This document shows, piece by piece, positions 25,401-38,500 of a DNA stretch of 64,000 bases (position 1 is its first letter; each line of letters starts with the position of its first letter). This DNA is from Xylocopa sonorina. Its lineage: Eukaryota; Arthropoda; Insecta; Hymenoptera; Apidae. The notes under the pieces are model-generated. The model made no database searches. It had not been told where the DNA came from and was given only the letters and a program-made list of their open reading frames with translations. The DNA is taken from assembly GCF_050948175.1 (NCBI RefSeq), contig NW_027490182.1:682001-746000 (forward strand), read 5' to 3'. The position numbers were made by a program, and so were the translations under genes.

Positions 25401-28400
25401 CGATATCGCATCTCACTTCTATGCTTCATGATAAGATATAATATTCATTGTGAAATGTCATGTATACCTCGTATTCACACCAAAAGAATGTAAATGTGAC
25501 ACCTACATGCTAGGAAATAGCGTTGGCAGATGTCTACGTATCGTAGCAATAGAGTTCTAATGCTTCTTAAAACGAGATGTCGCATCTCATTTCTATGTTT
25601 CGTGATAAGATATTATATTCATTGTGGAGTGTTATGTATACCTCGTATTCACTTTAAAAGAATGTAAATGCGACACTTCCTTGCTAGGAAATATTGTTTG
25701 CAGATGTCTACGTATCGTAGCAATAGAGTTCTAATGCTCCTTAAAACGCGATATGGCATCTCACTTCTATGTTTCATGATCAGATATAATATTCATTGCG
25801 AAGTGTCATGTATTCCTCGTATTCACTTCAAAAGGTTGTAAATGCGACACTTCCTTGCTAGGAAATAGCGTTTCCAGATGACTACGTGTCGAAACAATAG
25901 AGTTCTTATGATTCTTAAAACGCGATATCGCATCTCACTCCTATGTTTCATGATAAGATATAATATTCATTGCGAAGTGTCATGTATACCTCGTATTCAC
26001 TGCAAGAGATTGTAAATGCGACACTTCCATGCTATGAAATAGCGTTTGCAGATGTCTACGTATCGTAGCAGTACAGTTCTAATGCTTCTTAAAACGAGAT
26101 GCCGCATTTCATTTCTATGTCTCGAGATAAGATATTATAATCATTGTGTAGTGTTATGTATACCTCGTATTCACTTTAAAAGAATGTAAATGCGACACTT
26201 CCTTGCTAGGAAATATTGTTTGCACATGTCTATGTGTCGTAGCAATGGAGTTCTAATGCTCCTTAAAACGCGATATCGCATCTCACTTCTACGTTTCATG
26301 ATAAGATATAATATTCATTGCGAAGTGTCATGTATGTCTCCTTTTCACTTCAAAAAACCGTAAATGGGAAACTTCCATGCGAGGAAATAGAGTTTGCAGG
26401 TGTCTACGTATCGTAGCAATAGAGTTCTAATGCGTCTTAAAACGCGATATCGCATCTCACTTCTATGTTTCATGATAAGATATAATATTCATTGCGACGT
26501 GTAATGTATATCTCGTATTCACTTAAAGCGAATGTAAATGCGACACTACCATGCTAGGATATAGCGTTTGCAGATGTCTACGTATCGTAGCAATAGAGTT
26601 CTAGTGCTTCTTAAAACGAGATACACCATCCCACTTCTATGTTTCATGATAAGATATAATATTCATTGCGAAGCGTCATGTATATCTCGTATTCACTTCA
26701 AAAGAATGTAAATGCGAAACTTCCATGCTAGGAAATAGCGTTTGCAGATGTCTAGGTATCGTAGCAATGGAGTTCTAATGCTTCTCAAAACGCGATATCG
26801 CATCTCATTCCTATGTTTCGTCGTGATAAGATACAATATTCATTGCGAAGTGTCATGTATACCTCAATTTCACTTCACAGGAATGTAACTGCGACACTTC
26901 CATGCTAGGAAATAGCGTTAGCAGATGTCTTAGTATCGTAGCAATAGAGTTCTAATGTTTCTTAAAACGCGATAACGCACCTCAATTCTATGTTTCATGA
27001 TAAGATATAATATTCATTGCGAAGTGTCATGTATACCTCGATTTCACTTCACAAGAATGTAAATGCGACACTTCAATGCTAGGAAATAGCGTTTGCAGAT
27101 GTTTACGTATCGTAGCAATAGAGTTCTAATGCTTCTCAAAACGCGATATCGCAACTCATTCTTATGTTTCATGATAAGATATAATATTCATTGCGAAGTG
27201 TCATGTATACCTCGCATTCACTTCAAGAGGATGTAAGTGCGACACTTCCTTGCTAGGAAATATTGTTTCAGATGTCTACGTATCGTAGCGATGGAGTTCT
27301 AGTGCTTCATAAATCACGATATCGCATCTGGTTTCTATGTTTCGTGATAAGGTATAATATTCATTGCGAAGTGTCATGTATACCTCGTATTCACTTCAAA
27401 AGAATGTAAATGCGACACTTTCTTGCTAGGAAATACTGTTTGCAGATGTCTACGTATCGTAGCAATAGAGCTCTAATGCCTCTCAAAACGTGATATCGCA
27501 ACTCATTCCTATGTTTCATGACAAGATATAATATTCATTCCGATGTGTCATGTATATCTCGTATTCACTTCAAAAGAATGTAAATGCGAACCTTCCATGC
27601 TAGGAAATAGCGTTTGCAGATGTCTACGTATCGTAGCAATAGAGTTCTAATGCTTCCCAAAACGCGATATCGCAACTCATTCCTATGTTTCATGATAAGA
27701 TATAATATTCATTGCGAAGTGTCATGTACATCTCGTTTTCACTTCAAAAGAATGTAAATGCTAAGCTTCCATGCTAGGAAATATTGTTTGCAGATGTCTA
27801 CGTATCGTAGCAATAGAGTTCTAATGCTTCTCAAAACGCGATATCGCAACTCATTCCTATGTTTCATGATAAGATATAATATTCTTTGCGAAGTGTCATG
27901 TACATCTCGTTTTCACTTCAAAAGAATGCAAATGCTAAGCTTCCATGCTAGGAAATAGCGTTTGCAGATGTCTACGTATCGTAGCAATAGAGTTCTAATG
28001 CTTCTTAAAACGAGATGTCGCATTTCAATTCTATGTTTCGTGATAAGATATAATATTCATTGTAGAGTGTTATGTATACCTCGTATTCACTTCAAAAGAA
28101 TGTAAATGCGACACTTCCTTGCTAGGAAGTATTGTTTGCAGATGTCTACGTATCGTAGCAATAGAGTTCTAATGCTTCTTAAAACGAGAAGTCGTATTTC
28201 ATTTCTATGTTTCGTAATAAGATATAATATTCATTGTGGTATGTTATGTATACCTCGAATTCACTTCAAAAGAATGTAAATGCGACACTTCCTAGCTAGG
28301 ATATAGCGTTTGCAGATTTCTACGTATCGTAGCAATAGAGTTCTAATGCTTCATAAAACGCGATATCGCATCTCATTTCTATGTTGCATGATAAGATATA

Positions 28401-29640
28401 ATATTCATTGCGAAGTGTCATGTATACCTCGTATTCGCTTCAAAAGGATGTAAATGCGACACTTCCTTGCTAGGAAATAGCGTTTCCAGATGACTACGCA
28501 TCGTAGCAATAGAGTTCTAATGCTTCTCAAAACGCGATATCGCAACTCATTCCTATGTTTCATGATAAGATATAAAATTCATTGCGAGGTGTCACGTATA
28601 CCTCGCATACACAGCAAATGAATGTCAAGGCAACACTTCCTTGCTAGGAAGTAGCGTTTGCAGATGTCTACGTATCGAAGCAATAGAGTTCTAACGCTTC
28701 CTAAAACGCGATATCGCATCTCATTTCTGTGTCTCATGATAAGATATAATATTCATTGTCGTCTGTCATGTATATCTCGCATACACTACAAATGAATGTA
28801 AATGCGACACTTCCTTGCTGGGAAATAGCTATGGCAGATGTCTACGTATCGAAGCAATAGAGTTCTAATGCTTCTTAAAACGAGATATCGCATCTCATTA
28901 GTATGTTTCATGATAAGATATAATATTCATAGGGAGGTGTTATGTATAGCTCGTATTCACCTCAAATGAATGTAGATGCGACACTTCCTTGCTAGGATAT
29001 AGCGTTTGCAGATGTCTAGGTATCGAAGCAATGGAGTTCTAGTGCTTCTTAAATGGCGATACCGCATCTCATTTCTATGTTTCATGATAATATATAATAG
29101 TCACTGCGAAGTGTTATGTATACCTCGTCTACACCATAAATAAATGTAAATGCGACACTTCCTTGCTAGGAAATAGCTTCGACAGATGTCTACGTATCGA
29201 AGCAATAGAGTTCAAATCCTTCTTAGAACGCGACATGGCATCTCATTTCTACGTTTCAAGAGAATTTTTAATATTCATTGCGAAGTGTTATGGATGCCTC
29301 GTCTACACTTCAAAAGAATGTAAATGCCACACTTCCTTGCTGGGAATTATGGTCCTGCAAATGTCTACGTATCGAAGCAATAGAGTTCTAATGCTTCTTA
29401 AATCGCGATATCGCATCTCATTTCTATGTTTCATGATAAGATATAATATTCATTGCGAATTGTTATGTATACCTCGTCTACACTCCAAAAGGATGTAAAT
29501 GCCACACTTCCTTGCTCGGAAATAGCGTTTCCATTTGTTTACTTATCGGAGCAATAGAGTTCTATTGCTTCATTCAACACGATGTCGCATGTCATTTCAA
29601 TGATTCATGGTAAATTGCAATGTTCTATGCAATATGTTAC
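19475..29640 (+). repeat. 174-bp satellite array, block C (forward orientation)
   Basis: About 58 monomers in forward phase, with GATAAGATATAATATTCATTG, CTCGTATTCACTTC, CCTTGCTAGGAAATAGCG and GATGTCTACGTATCGTAGC as landmarks. The CGTATTCAG / CTCCAAACG subtype seen in blocks A and B is absent here as far as I can read. A subtype with GTGGAGTGTTATG is frequent instead. Two neighbouring monomers at about 27,760-27,950 both carry AAATGCTAAGCTTCC, a fresh single-unit duplication. Units after 28,560 become more divergent toward the right edge. Confidence 0.97.
22721..25180 (+). repeat. Duplicated monomer blocks, 7 and 8 units apart
   Basis: Positions 22,721-23,127 match 23,940-24,346 at an offset of 1,219 bp (seven monomers), sharing GGGAATTAGGGTTTGC, AGGGAGTTCTCATAC and AATAACATTTGCAG. 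Positions 23,641 to about 23,930 match 24,860 to about 25,150 at the same offset, sharing TTCTTGGAACGAG. In between, the register slips to eight monomers (23,128 matches 24,521, TCTTAGAACG). The slips are all whole units. Confidence 0.82.
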
Positions 29641-30202
29641 ATTTGTCTGCATCTAGACCTTAGAAGGATGTGAATCCTATACTTACTTGCAACAGAATAT
29701 CGTTTCTAATACTTCATGCTGCGTGATGTCGCATCTCATTTCAACGTTTCAATGCAAAGAATCTGTAATCATACGCCCATAACATTGTGCTTAACTGATA
29801 GAGGTCTTCAATAGAATGTGAACTATATAATTTTATGCAACGGCATGGCGCTCCGTAGTGTCTGTCTGTTAAAGCAATCGAGCTAGAATTCTCCATGAAA
29901 TGCGCTGTCGCATCCCATTTCATCGTTTCAAAGTAAGAATGCTGTAATCTCTTACGCATAGCTCTATGCTTATCTGCTTTAAAGCTTCATAAGAATGTAA
30001 ATTCTACAGCTCCATGCAACAGGATTGCCCTTCGTAGTGTCTACATGTCGAGACAATAGAGTACTAATGCATTATACAATGCCATGACTCATCTCATTTC
30101 AACGTTTCGAATTAAGTAAGCTGTAATCTTCTATGAAAAGCATTATAATTATCTGCTTCTACTCTACAATAGAGTGTGAATTCTATAGATCCAAGCAACA
30201 GG
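29641..30202 (+). repeat. Degenerate right edge of block C
   Basis: Three diverged units that keep parts of the monomer (TCATTTCAACGTTTC, GAATGTGAATTCTA, GCAACAGGA, TTATCTGC) with spacing drifting to about 185 bp. They resemble the edge monomers near 7,400 and 32,000 in having TTATCTGCTT, but are more changed. They grade into non-satellite DNA at about 30,200. The 72-codon and 64-codon open frames here are by-products. Confidence 0.75.
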
Positions 30203-30236
30203 AGGGCAGGCTCTCCACCATCCTGCTGCCTGCCCT
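30203..30236. repeat. Inverted repeat at the satellite / unique boundary
   Basis: AGGGCAGGC (30,203-30,211) and GCCTGCCCT (30,228-30,236) form a perfect 9-bp stem with a 16-base loop. It lies exactly where satellite ends, in a GC-rich patch. It may be a transposon end or a breakpoint hairpin. There is no T-run after it and no reason to call a terminator. Confidence 0.7.
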
Positions 30237-31088
30237 GATGCGGGCAAAGGATTCCCAGGGTCACTCAAACCGCGACCAACATCTATCTTATACTCTAACC
30301 GATTCATCGTTATGCGTTTTCCATTAAGCTTGCCGGGATCAGTGATATTGATTCGCTCAATCTAAATTATTATTTTCTTTTTAAGTTTCTCGATTTTTTT
30401 AGTTTTGCTCACGATATCGTCTATTTCGTTGTACCTTACCCTTACAGTATGGTATATAATCTGTTGTTTGATATTTCTAGTATTTCCTCTTAATAAATGC
30501 AATGCTTCCACGTATTCTCTTTCTCTTTCTCTTTAGTTACATTGTTGTTATTTTATGCTTTTCACCCTCCACATTTACTCTCTACACCATCTCGGAACAG
30601 GCGTTATACGATTACTGCAGGATGACGCCCCGGTCTCGTTACACCGAGATCGAGTGTTCTCTCTTGCACCTGTTGATTTATATATGTTATATATTGGAGA
30701 ATATTTCCTCTTATCCTTTGTATTTTTCGAATGAAATTACATTGACAGAAGTACGAGCTAGTTCTGCACGCCTATTTGAAACAACATTAAATCACCTTGT
30801 TAAACAATAATATATTAAATGTGACTTGGACTTTTAAATTTGAATTTATAAACATCTAACAGGTAAATATGTTTTTCTTACTATTCATATCATTATACAT
30901 TCAGTGATTTATTGTGTGCAGTGATTTGATATATTAACTGCTTGATAATATTTTGCAATGAACTTTGCGTACCAAACATTGTTTTTACTCTTGATGGGAG
31001 TGGATAGTTCATCGTTTTATATTCTTATATCGCATTGATTATAAAAGTATATGACATCCTTTTTATGCAGTCATGTATAATTATGTAC
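30237..31088. other. AT-rich non-satellite island between block C and the LTR
   Basis: There are no satellite landmarks and no matches to the other unique island that I could see. It contains one ATG-started open frame (30,502-30,810, separate entry) and otherwise long T-rich and A-rich runs. The last bases before the LTR fragment, TATGTAC, also precede the TGTGACG at 12,036. Confidence 0.6.
30502..30810 (+). CDS. Hypothetical 102-residue ORF with hydrophobic N-terminus
   Basis: An ATG-started frame of 102 codons ending in TAA. The first 22 residues are strongly hydrophobic (MLPRILFLFLFSYIVVILCF), like a signal peptide or membrane anchor, and a second hydrophobic stretch (LLHLLIYICYIL) follows near residues 54-65. 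I recognise no family. The surrounding DNA is T-rich, which by itself yields Phe/Leu/Ile-rich frames, so this may be chance. A nearby AATAAATG just upstream offers no promoter evidence. Confidence 0.2.
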   Translation: MLPRILFLFLFSYIVVILCFSPSTFTLYTISEQALYDYCRMTPRSRYTEIECSLLHLLIYICYILENISSYPLYFSNEITLTEVRASSARLFETTLNHLVKQ

Positions 31089-31283
31089 TGTGACGGTTTT
31101 TCCCGTTACAATCCGCAAGAAAAAGGTATATAGAACCAATAATAACGGGGTATCCAGAAGTTTAGTCCGGGGTTATATCGGGGTACAGAATATCCGCGTG
31201 CTTCGGCAACGCGAAGTACAGAGCAATAAATTTCCTATCCAGCAAGTGTTTCGAAGCTGCGAGGCTGGGACTTTTTGGGCGCC
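31089..31283 (-). mobile_element. Retroelement leader or distal LTR part beyond the primer site
   Basis: Read on the minus strand, this follows the primer-like TGGCGCCCAAAAAG (31,270-31,283) and ends CCGTCACA at 31,089. The end pairs with the TGTGA start of the LTR at 31,874, so either it is leader sequence after the primer site or the LTR really extends to 31,089 (786 bp in all). It does not match the sequence after the primer site in copy 1 beyond a few bases. The 122-codon plus-strand frame across it begins with GTG and looks accidental. Confidence 0.45.
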
Positions 31284-31874
31284 AGCTACTCAAGAAGTAG
31301 CAAAAACTAATAAACCACGCAACCCGGGGAAACCCGGTGCAAGATGCAAGAATTTCGAAATACTCTTTCGCTCGACTGCTTCTAGCCGAGTGCGCAAATT
31401 AGGGTCGCGGGATACTGAACTCACGGCATGTTTATTTATGGTCTCGACGTGGGTTTAACTAACAAGGGCTACGGGAAACTACGCAACACGCCGCAAATTA
31501 CCGGGTATCACAACTCGCTTCACGATATAAGATACAATATACAATATGCGACACAAGAAATGGGACGCTTTAGCGAATAAGCTCTCACGTTCTTTTCTTC
31601 AGGTTCCTTGAATTCGCTGGTGGTCCTCGGGTCTCCTACATCCTCCTCGGGGCTCCTTGGTGGAGTGGGCTGTAGGCTTCGGTATTATTCGAGTCCATCG
31701 ATCAGTGGATTTCGGAGATTTCCTCTTCTCGCCCCCTTGGGTGTCCCTGAGGGGATCCTCCTGATCATTTAAATCGCGTAGGGCCTCGCGCGCCGCGCTC
31801 CCATCGCCCACCTGCAGGGCCGCTGGACTTTTGACTTCTCTTTAGGGGGTTAAGGATGGTTGAGGACCTTCACA
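31284..31874 (-). mobile_element. LTR of a retrotransposon (copy 2, minus orientation)
   Basis: The reverse complement of copy 1 (7,560-8,153). The start TGTGAAGGTCCTC is at 31,874 reading left and the polyadenylation signal AATAAA is at 31,431-31,436 on the minus strand. The first 470 bp or so are nearly identical to copy 1, with scattered substitutions. From about 31,403 leftward (8,034 in copy 1) the two remain alignable but much less similar, down to GAGTAGCTGGCGCCCAA. The upstream flank (GCTCTGGGATG) is shared with copy 1, and the downstream flank is not. Confidence 0.72.
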
Positions 31875-32350
31875 CATCCCAGAGCATTATAAAGCACAAA
31901 AGCAGATAAGCATAATGCGATGCATAGAGCTTTACAACCTTCTAACTTACTTTGAACTGTTTATATGAAATGCGATATTGAGGTGCATGAAGCATGACAA
32001 ATTAAATGCTTCGGCACCTGGACATCTAGAAACGCTATCCCCGGGAAAGAAAGTGTAGGGTTCACACTCAATTCATGTGCAGAAGCAGATAAACATAACG
32101 CGATGCTATGAATATTACATCTTATCATGAAATAAAGAAGTAAGATGCGCAGCCGCGTTTTACGAAGCATTAGAACTCTATTGCTTCTAAACCTTCAGAT
32201 ATAGAAACGAAATTCCGTAGCAAGGAAGAGATGCATTTACATTCATTTGAAGTGTAGAGGAGTTATACATAACGCGTTGCACTGAAATTACATCTTACCA
32301 TGTGACTTAGAACTAATATGCGATATCGCGTTTTATAAAGAGTTAGAAAT
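31875..32350 (-). repeat. Degenerate edge monomers of block D
   Basis: The reverse complement of 7,081-7,559. A translated comparison of the two copies over 69 codons (7,266-7,475 against 31,961-32,170) shows three differences, so the pair is close. It links the LTR fragment to ordinary monomers. Confidence 0.85.
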
Positions 32351-32420
32351 CTATTGCTTCGATACGTAGATATCTGGAAACGCATTTCCTAGCAAGGATG
32401 TGTGGCATTTACGATCTTTT

Positions 32421-35400
32421 GAAGTGTAGACGAGGTATACATAACACTTCGCAATGAATATTATATCTTATCATGAAACATAGAAATAAGATCCGATATC
32501 GCGTTTTAAGAAGCAATAGAAATACATTGCTTCGATACGTAGACATCTGGAAACGCATTTCCTAGCAAGGATGCGTGGCATTTTCATTCATTTGAAGTGT
32601 ATACGAGATATACATAACACTTCGCTGTGAATATTACAACTTACCATGCAACATAGAATTGAGATGCGATATCGCGATTAAAGGAGCATTAGAACTGTAT
32701 TGCTTCGATACGTAGCAATCTCGAAATGCTATTTCCTAGGAAGGAAATGTGGCATTTACATTCTTTTGATGTGTAAACGAGGTATAACACTTCACAATGA
32801 ATTTTATATCATATCGTGAAACATAGAAATGAGACGCGATATCGCGTATTAAGGCGCATTAGAACTCTAATGCTTCGATATGTAGGCATCTGGAAACGAT
32901 ATTTCCTAGCAAGGAAGTGTGGCATTTACATTGTTTTGAAGTGCAGACTAGGTATACATAACACTTCACAATGAATACTATATTTTATCATGAAACTAAG
33001 AAATGCGATGCGATATCGCGTTTTAAGAAGCATTAGAACACTAATGCTACGACACGTAGACATCTGGAAACGCATTTCCTAGCAAAGAAGTGTCGCCTTT
33101 ACATTCATTTGAAGTGTATGCGAGGAATAAGTGACATTTCGCAATGAACATTGTATCCTATCATGAAACATAGAATTGAGATGTGATATCGCGTTTTAAG
33201 AACCATTATATACGAATTGCTTCCATACGTAGACTTCTGGAAACGCTATTTCATAGCAGGGAAGTGTGACATTTACTTTCATTTGAATTGTAGACGTGGT
33301 ATACATAACACTTCGCAATGAATATTATATCTTATCATGAAACATAGAAATGAGATACGTATCGTGTTTCAAGAAGCATTAGAACTCTATTGCTTCGGTA
33401 CGTAGACATCTGGAAACGCATCTCCTAGCAAGGAAGTGTGGCACCTACATTATTTTGAAGTGTAAGAGAGGTATACACAACACTTCGCAATGAATATTAT
33501 ACTTTATCATGAAACATAGAAGTGAGATGCGATATCGCGTTTGAACAAGCTTTAGGTCTCTATTGCTACGATACGTAGACATCTGGAAACTCTATTTCCA
33601 AGCATGGAAGTGTCGCATTTACATTCCTTTAAAGTGAATACGAGGCATACGTGACACTTCGCAATGAATAGTATATCTTATCATGAAACATAGAAATGAG
33701 AAGCGATATCGCGATTTAAAAAGCATCAGAACATTATTGCTACCATACGTAGACATCTGCAAACGCTATTACCTTGCAAGGAAGTGTCGCAGTTACATTC
33801 TTTTGAAGTGAATGCGAGGTATACATAACATTCCACAATTAATATTATATCTTACCACGAAACATAGAAATGTGATGCGATATCGCGTTTTAAGAAGCTC
33901 TAGAACTCTATTGCTACGATACGTATACATCTGCAGACGTTATTTCCTAGCAAGAATGTGTCGCATTTACATTCATTTGAAGTGTAGACGAGGTATACAT
34001 AACACTTCGCAATGAATATTATATCTTATCATGAAACATAGAAATAAGATCCGATATCGCGTTTTAAGAAGCAATAGAAATACATTGCTTCGATACGTAG
34101 ACATCTGGAAACGCATTTCCTAGCAAGGATGCGTGGCATTTTCATTCATTTGAAGTGTATACGAGATATACATAACACTTCGCTGTGAATATTACAACTT
34201 ACCATGCAACATAGAATTGAGATGCGATATCGCGATTAAAGGAGCATTAGAACTGTATTGCTTCGATACGTAGCAATCTCGAAATGCTATTTCCTAGGAA
34301 GGAAATGTGGCATTTACATTCTTTTGATGTGTAAACGAGGTATAACACTTCACAATGAATTTTATATCATATCGTGAAACATAGAAATGAGACGCGATAT
34401 CGCGTATTAAGGCGCATTAGAACTCTAATGCTTCGATATGTAGGCATCTGGAAACGATATTTCCTAGCAAGGAAGTGTGGCATTTACATTGTTTTGAAGT
34501 GCAGACTAGGTATACATAACACTTCACAATGAATACTATATTTTATCATGAAACTAAGAAATGCGATGCGATATCGCGTTTTAAGAAGCATTAGAACACT
34601 AATGCTACGACACGTAGACATCTGGAAACGCATTTCCTAGCAAAGAAGTGTCGCCTTTACATTCATTTGAAGTGTATGCGAGGAATAAGTGACATTTCGC
34701 AATGAACATTGTATCCTATCATGAAACATAGAATTGAGATGTGATATCGCGTTTTAAGAACCATTATATACGAATTGCTTCCATACGTAGACTTCTGGAA
34801 ACGCTATTTCATAGCAGGGAAGTGTGACATTTACTTTCATTTGAATTGTAGACGTGGTATACATAACACTTCGCAATGAATATTATATCTTATCATGAAA
34901 CATAGAAATGAGATACGTATCGTGTTTCAAGAAGCATTAGAACTCTATTGCTTCGGTACGTAGACATCTGGAAACGCATCTCCTAGCAAGGAAGTGTGGC
35001 ACCTACATTATTTTGAAGTGTAAGAGAGGTATACATAACACTTCGCAATGAATATTATACTTTATCATGAAACATAGAAGTGAGATGCGATATCGCGTTT
35101 GAACAAGCTTTAGGTCTCTATTGCTACGATACGTAGACATCTGGAAACTCTATTTCCAAGCATGGAAGTGTCGCATTTACATTCCTTTAAAGTGAATACG
35201 AGGCATACGTGACACTTCGCAATGAATAGTATATCTTATCATGAAACATAGAAATGAGAAGCGATATCGCGATTTAAAAAGCATCAGAACATTATTGCTA
35301 CCATACGTAGACATCTGCAAACGCTATTACCTTGCAAGGAAGTGTCGCAGTTACATTCTTTTGAAGTGAATGCGAGGTATACATAACATTCCACAATTAA

Positions 35401-35536
35401 TATTATATCTTACCACGAAACATAGAAATGTGATGCGATATCGCGTTTTAAGAAGCTCTAGAACTCTATTGCTACGATACGTATACATCTGCAGACGTTA
35501 TTTCCTAGCAAGAATGTGTCGCATTTACATTCATTT
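32421..35536 (-). repeat. Tandem duplication of a 9-monomer block (1,558 bp x 2)
   Basis: Positions 32,421-33,978 and 33,979-35,536 are almost identical at an offset of 1,558 bp. The only difference I noticed is ACACAAC versus ACATAAC at about 33,475 and 35,033. Rare variants such as ATAAGATCCGATATCG, TATAACACTTCACAATG and ATCGTGTTTCAAG occur in both. This is a very recent duplication in otherwise old, diverged edge monomers. Confidence 0.95.
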
Positions 35537-38500
35537 GAAGTGTAGGCGAGGTATATATGACACTTCGCAAAGAATATTATAGCTTATCATGAAACACAGA
35601 CGTGAGATGCGACATCGCGTTTTAGCAAGCATTAGGACTCTACTGCTACGATACGTAGACATCTGGATACTCTATTTTCAGGCATGGAAGTGTCGCATTT
35701 ACATTCCTTTGAATTGAATACGAGGTATACGTAACACTTCGCAATGAATGTTATACCTTATCATGAATCACATAAATGAGATGCGATATTTCGTTTTAAG
35801 AAGCATTAGAACTCTATTGCTTCGATACGTAGACATCTGCAAACGCTATTTACGAGGAAGGATGTGTCGCATTTACATTCGTTTGATGTGTAGACGAGGA
35901 ATACAAAACACTTCGCAATGAATAATATATCTTATCATGAAGCATATAAATGTGATGCGATATCTCGTTTTAAGAAGCATTAGAACTCTATTGCTACGAT
36001 ACGTAGACATCTGCAAACACTATTTCCAAGGAAGGAAGTGTCGCACTTGCATTCTTTTGAAGTGAATACGAGGTATACATAGCATTCCACAATTAATAGT
36101 GTATCTTACCACGAAACATAGAAATGATATGCGATATCGCGATTTAAGAAGCATTAGAACTCTATTGCATCGATACGGAGACATCTGCAAACGCTATTTC
36201 CTAGCAAGGAAGTGCCGCATTTACATTCTTTTGAAGTGAATGCGAGGTATACATAACACTTCACTATGAATATTATATCTTATCATGAAACATAGGAATG
36301 AGTAGCGATATCGCGTTTTAAGAAGCATTAGAACTCCATTGCTACGATACGTAGACATCTGCAAACGCTATTTCCTAGCATGCAAGTGCCGCATTTACAT
36401 TCTATTGAAGTGAGTACGAGGTATACGTGTCATTTCGCAATGAATATTATATCCTTATCATGAAACATAGAATCGAGATGCGATATCGCGTTCTAAGAAG
36501 CAACAGATTTCTATTGCTACGATACGTAGACATCTGCAAACGCTATTTCCTAACAAGGAAGTGTCGCATTTACATTTTTTTTATGTGAATACGAGGTATA
36601 CATGTCACTTCGCAATGAATATTATGTCTTATCATGAAACAGTGAAATGAGATGCGACATCTCGCTTTAAGAAGCATTAGAACTCTATTGTATCGATACC
36701 CAGATATCTGGAAACGCTAATTCCTAGCAAAGAAGTGCCGCATTTACATTCCTTTGAAGTCAATAGGAGTTATACATGACACTTCGCAATGAATATTGTA
36801 CCTTATCATGAAACACAGAAATGAGATGCGACGTCGCGTGTTAGGAAGTGTCAGAACTCTAATTCTGCGACACAAAGACATCTGCAAACGATGTTTCCTA
36901 GCAAGGAAGTGTCGCATTTACATTCTTTTGATGTGAATACGAGGTATACATACCACTGCTCGACGAATATTATACCTTATCATCAAACATAGGAATGAGA
37001 TGCGATATCGAGTTTTTAGAAACGTTAGAACTCTAATGCTACGATACATAGACCTCTGCAAACGCTATTTCCTAGAAAGGAAATGTCGCATTTACATTCT
37101 TTCGAAGTGAAGGGGAGGTGTACATGACTCATCGCAATGAATATTATACCTTATCATGAAACAAGGAAATGAAATGCGACATCGCGCTTTGAGAAGCATT
37201 AGAACACTATTGCTACGTTACGTACACATCTGCAAACGCTAGTTCCTAGCAAGACAGAGTCGCATTTACATTCATTTGAAGTGAATACGAGGTATACGTG
37301 ACACTTCGGAATGGATATTATATCTTATCATCAAACATAGAAATGAGATGCGATATCGCGATTTAAGAAGCATTAGAGCACCATTGCCTCGATACGTTGA
37401 CATCTGCAAACGCTATTTCGTAGCAGGGAAGTGTCGCATTTACATTCTTTTGAAGTGAACACGAGGTATACATGACACTTCGGAATGGATATTATATCTT
37501 ATCGTGAAACATAGAAGTGAAATGCGATATCGCGTTTTAAGAAACATTAGAAATCTATTGCTTCGATACGTAGACATCTGCAAATGCTATTTCCTATAGA
37601 AATGAAGTGTCGCATTTACATTCATTTGAATTGTATGCGAGGTATAAGTGACACTTCGTTATAAATATCATATCCTATGATGAAACATAAAAATGAGATG
37701 CGATATCGCGTTTTGAGAAGCATTAGAACTCTATTGTTACAATACGTAGGCATCTGCGAACGCTATTTCCTAGCAAGGAATAGTCACATTTACATTACTT
37801 TGATGTGAATACGAGGTATACATGACACTTCGCAATGAATATCATATCTTATCATGAAACATAGAAGTGAGATGCGACATCGCGTTTTAAGAAGCATTAG
37901 AACTCCATTGCCTCGACGTGTATACATCTGCAGACTCTATTTCCTAGCATGGAAGTGTCGCATTTACATTCTCTTGAAGTGAATACGAGGTGCACATGAC
38001 ACTTCGCGATGAATATTATATCTTATCACGAAACATAGATATGAGATGCGATATCGCTATTTAAGTAGGATTGGAACTCTATTGCCACGATACGTAGACA
38101 TCTGAATAAGCTATTTCCCAGCAAGGAAGATTCGCATTTAGATTCTTTTGAAGTGAGTACGAGGTATGCATGACACTTCGCAATGGACATTATATCTTAT
38201 CATGTAACATAGAAGTGAGATGCGATTTCGCATTTCAAGAAGCATTAGATCCCTATTGCCTCGATGCGCAGATATCTGCAAACGCTATTTCCAAGCAAGG
38301 AAGTGCCGCATTTCCGTTCGTTTGGAGTGAATACGAGGTATTCATGACACTTCGCTATGAATATTATATCTTATCATGAAGCATAGAAATGAGATGCGAC
38401 ATCGCGTTTTAAGAAGCATTAGAACACTATTGCCTCGACGTGTAGTCATCTGCAGACGCTATTTCCTAGCAATGAATAGCCGCATTTACATTCTTTTGAA

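Noticed and set aside
31090..31458. 122-codon open frame on the plus strand
   Set aside because: It starts with GTG, runs antisense through the LTR and primer site, and has no recognisable domain.
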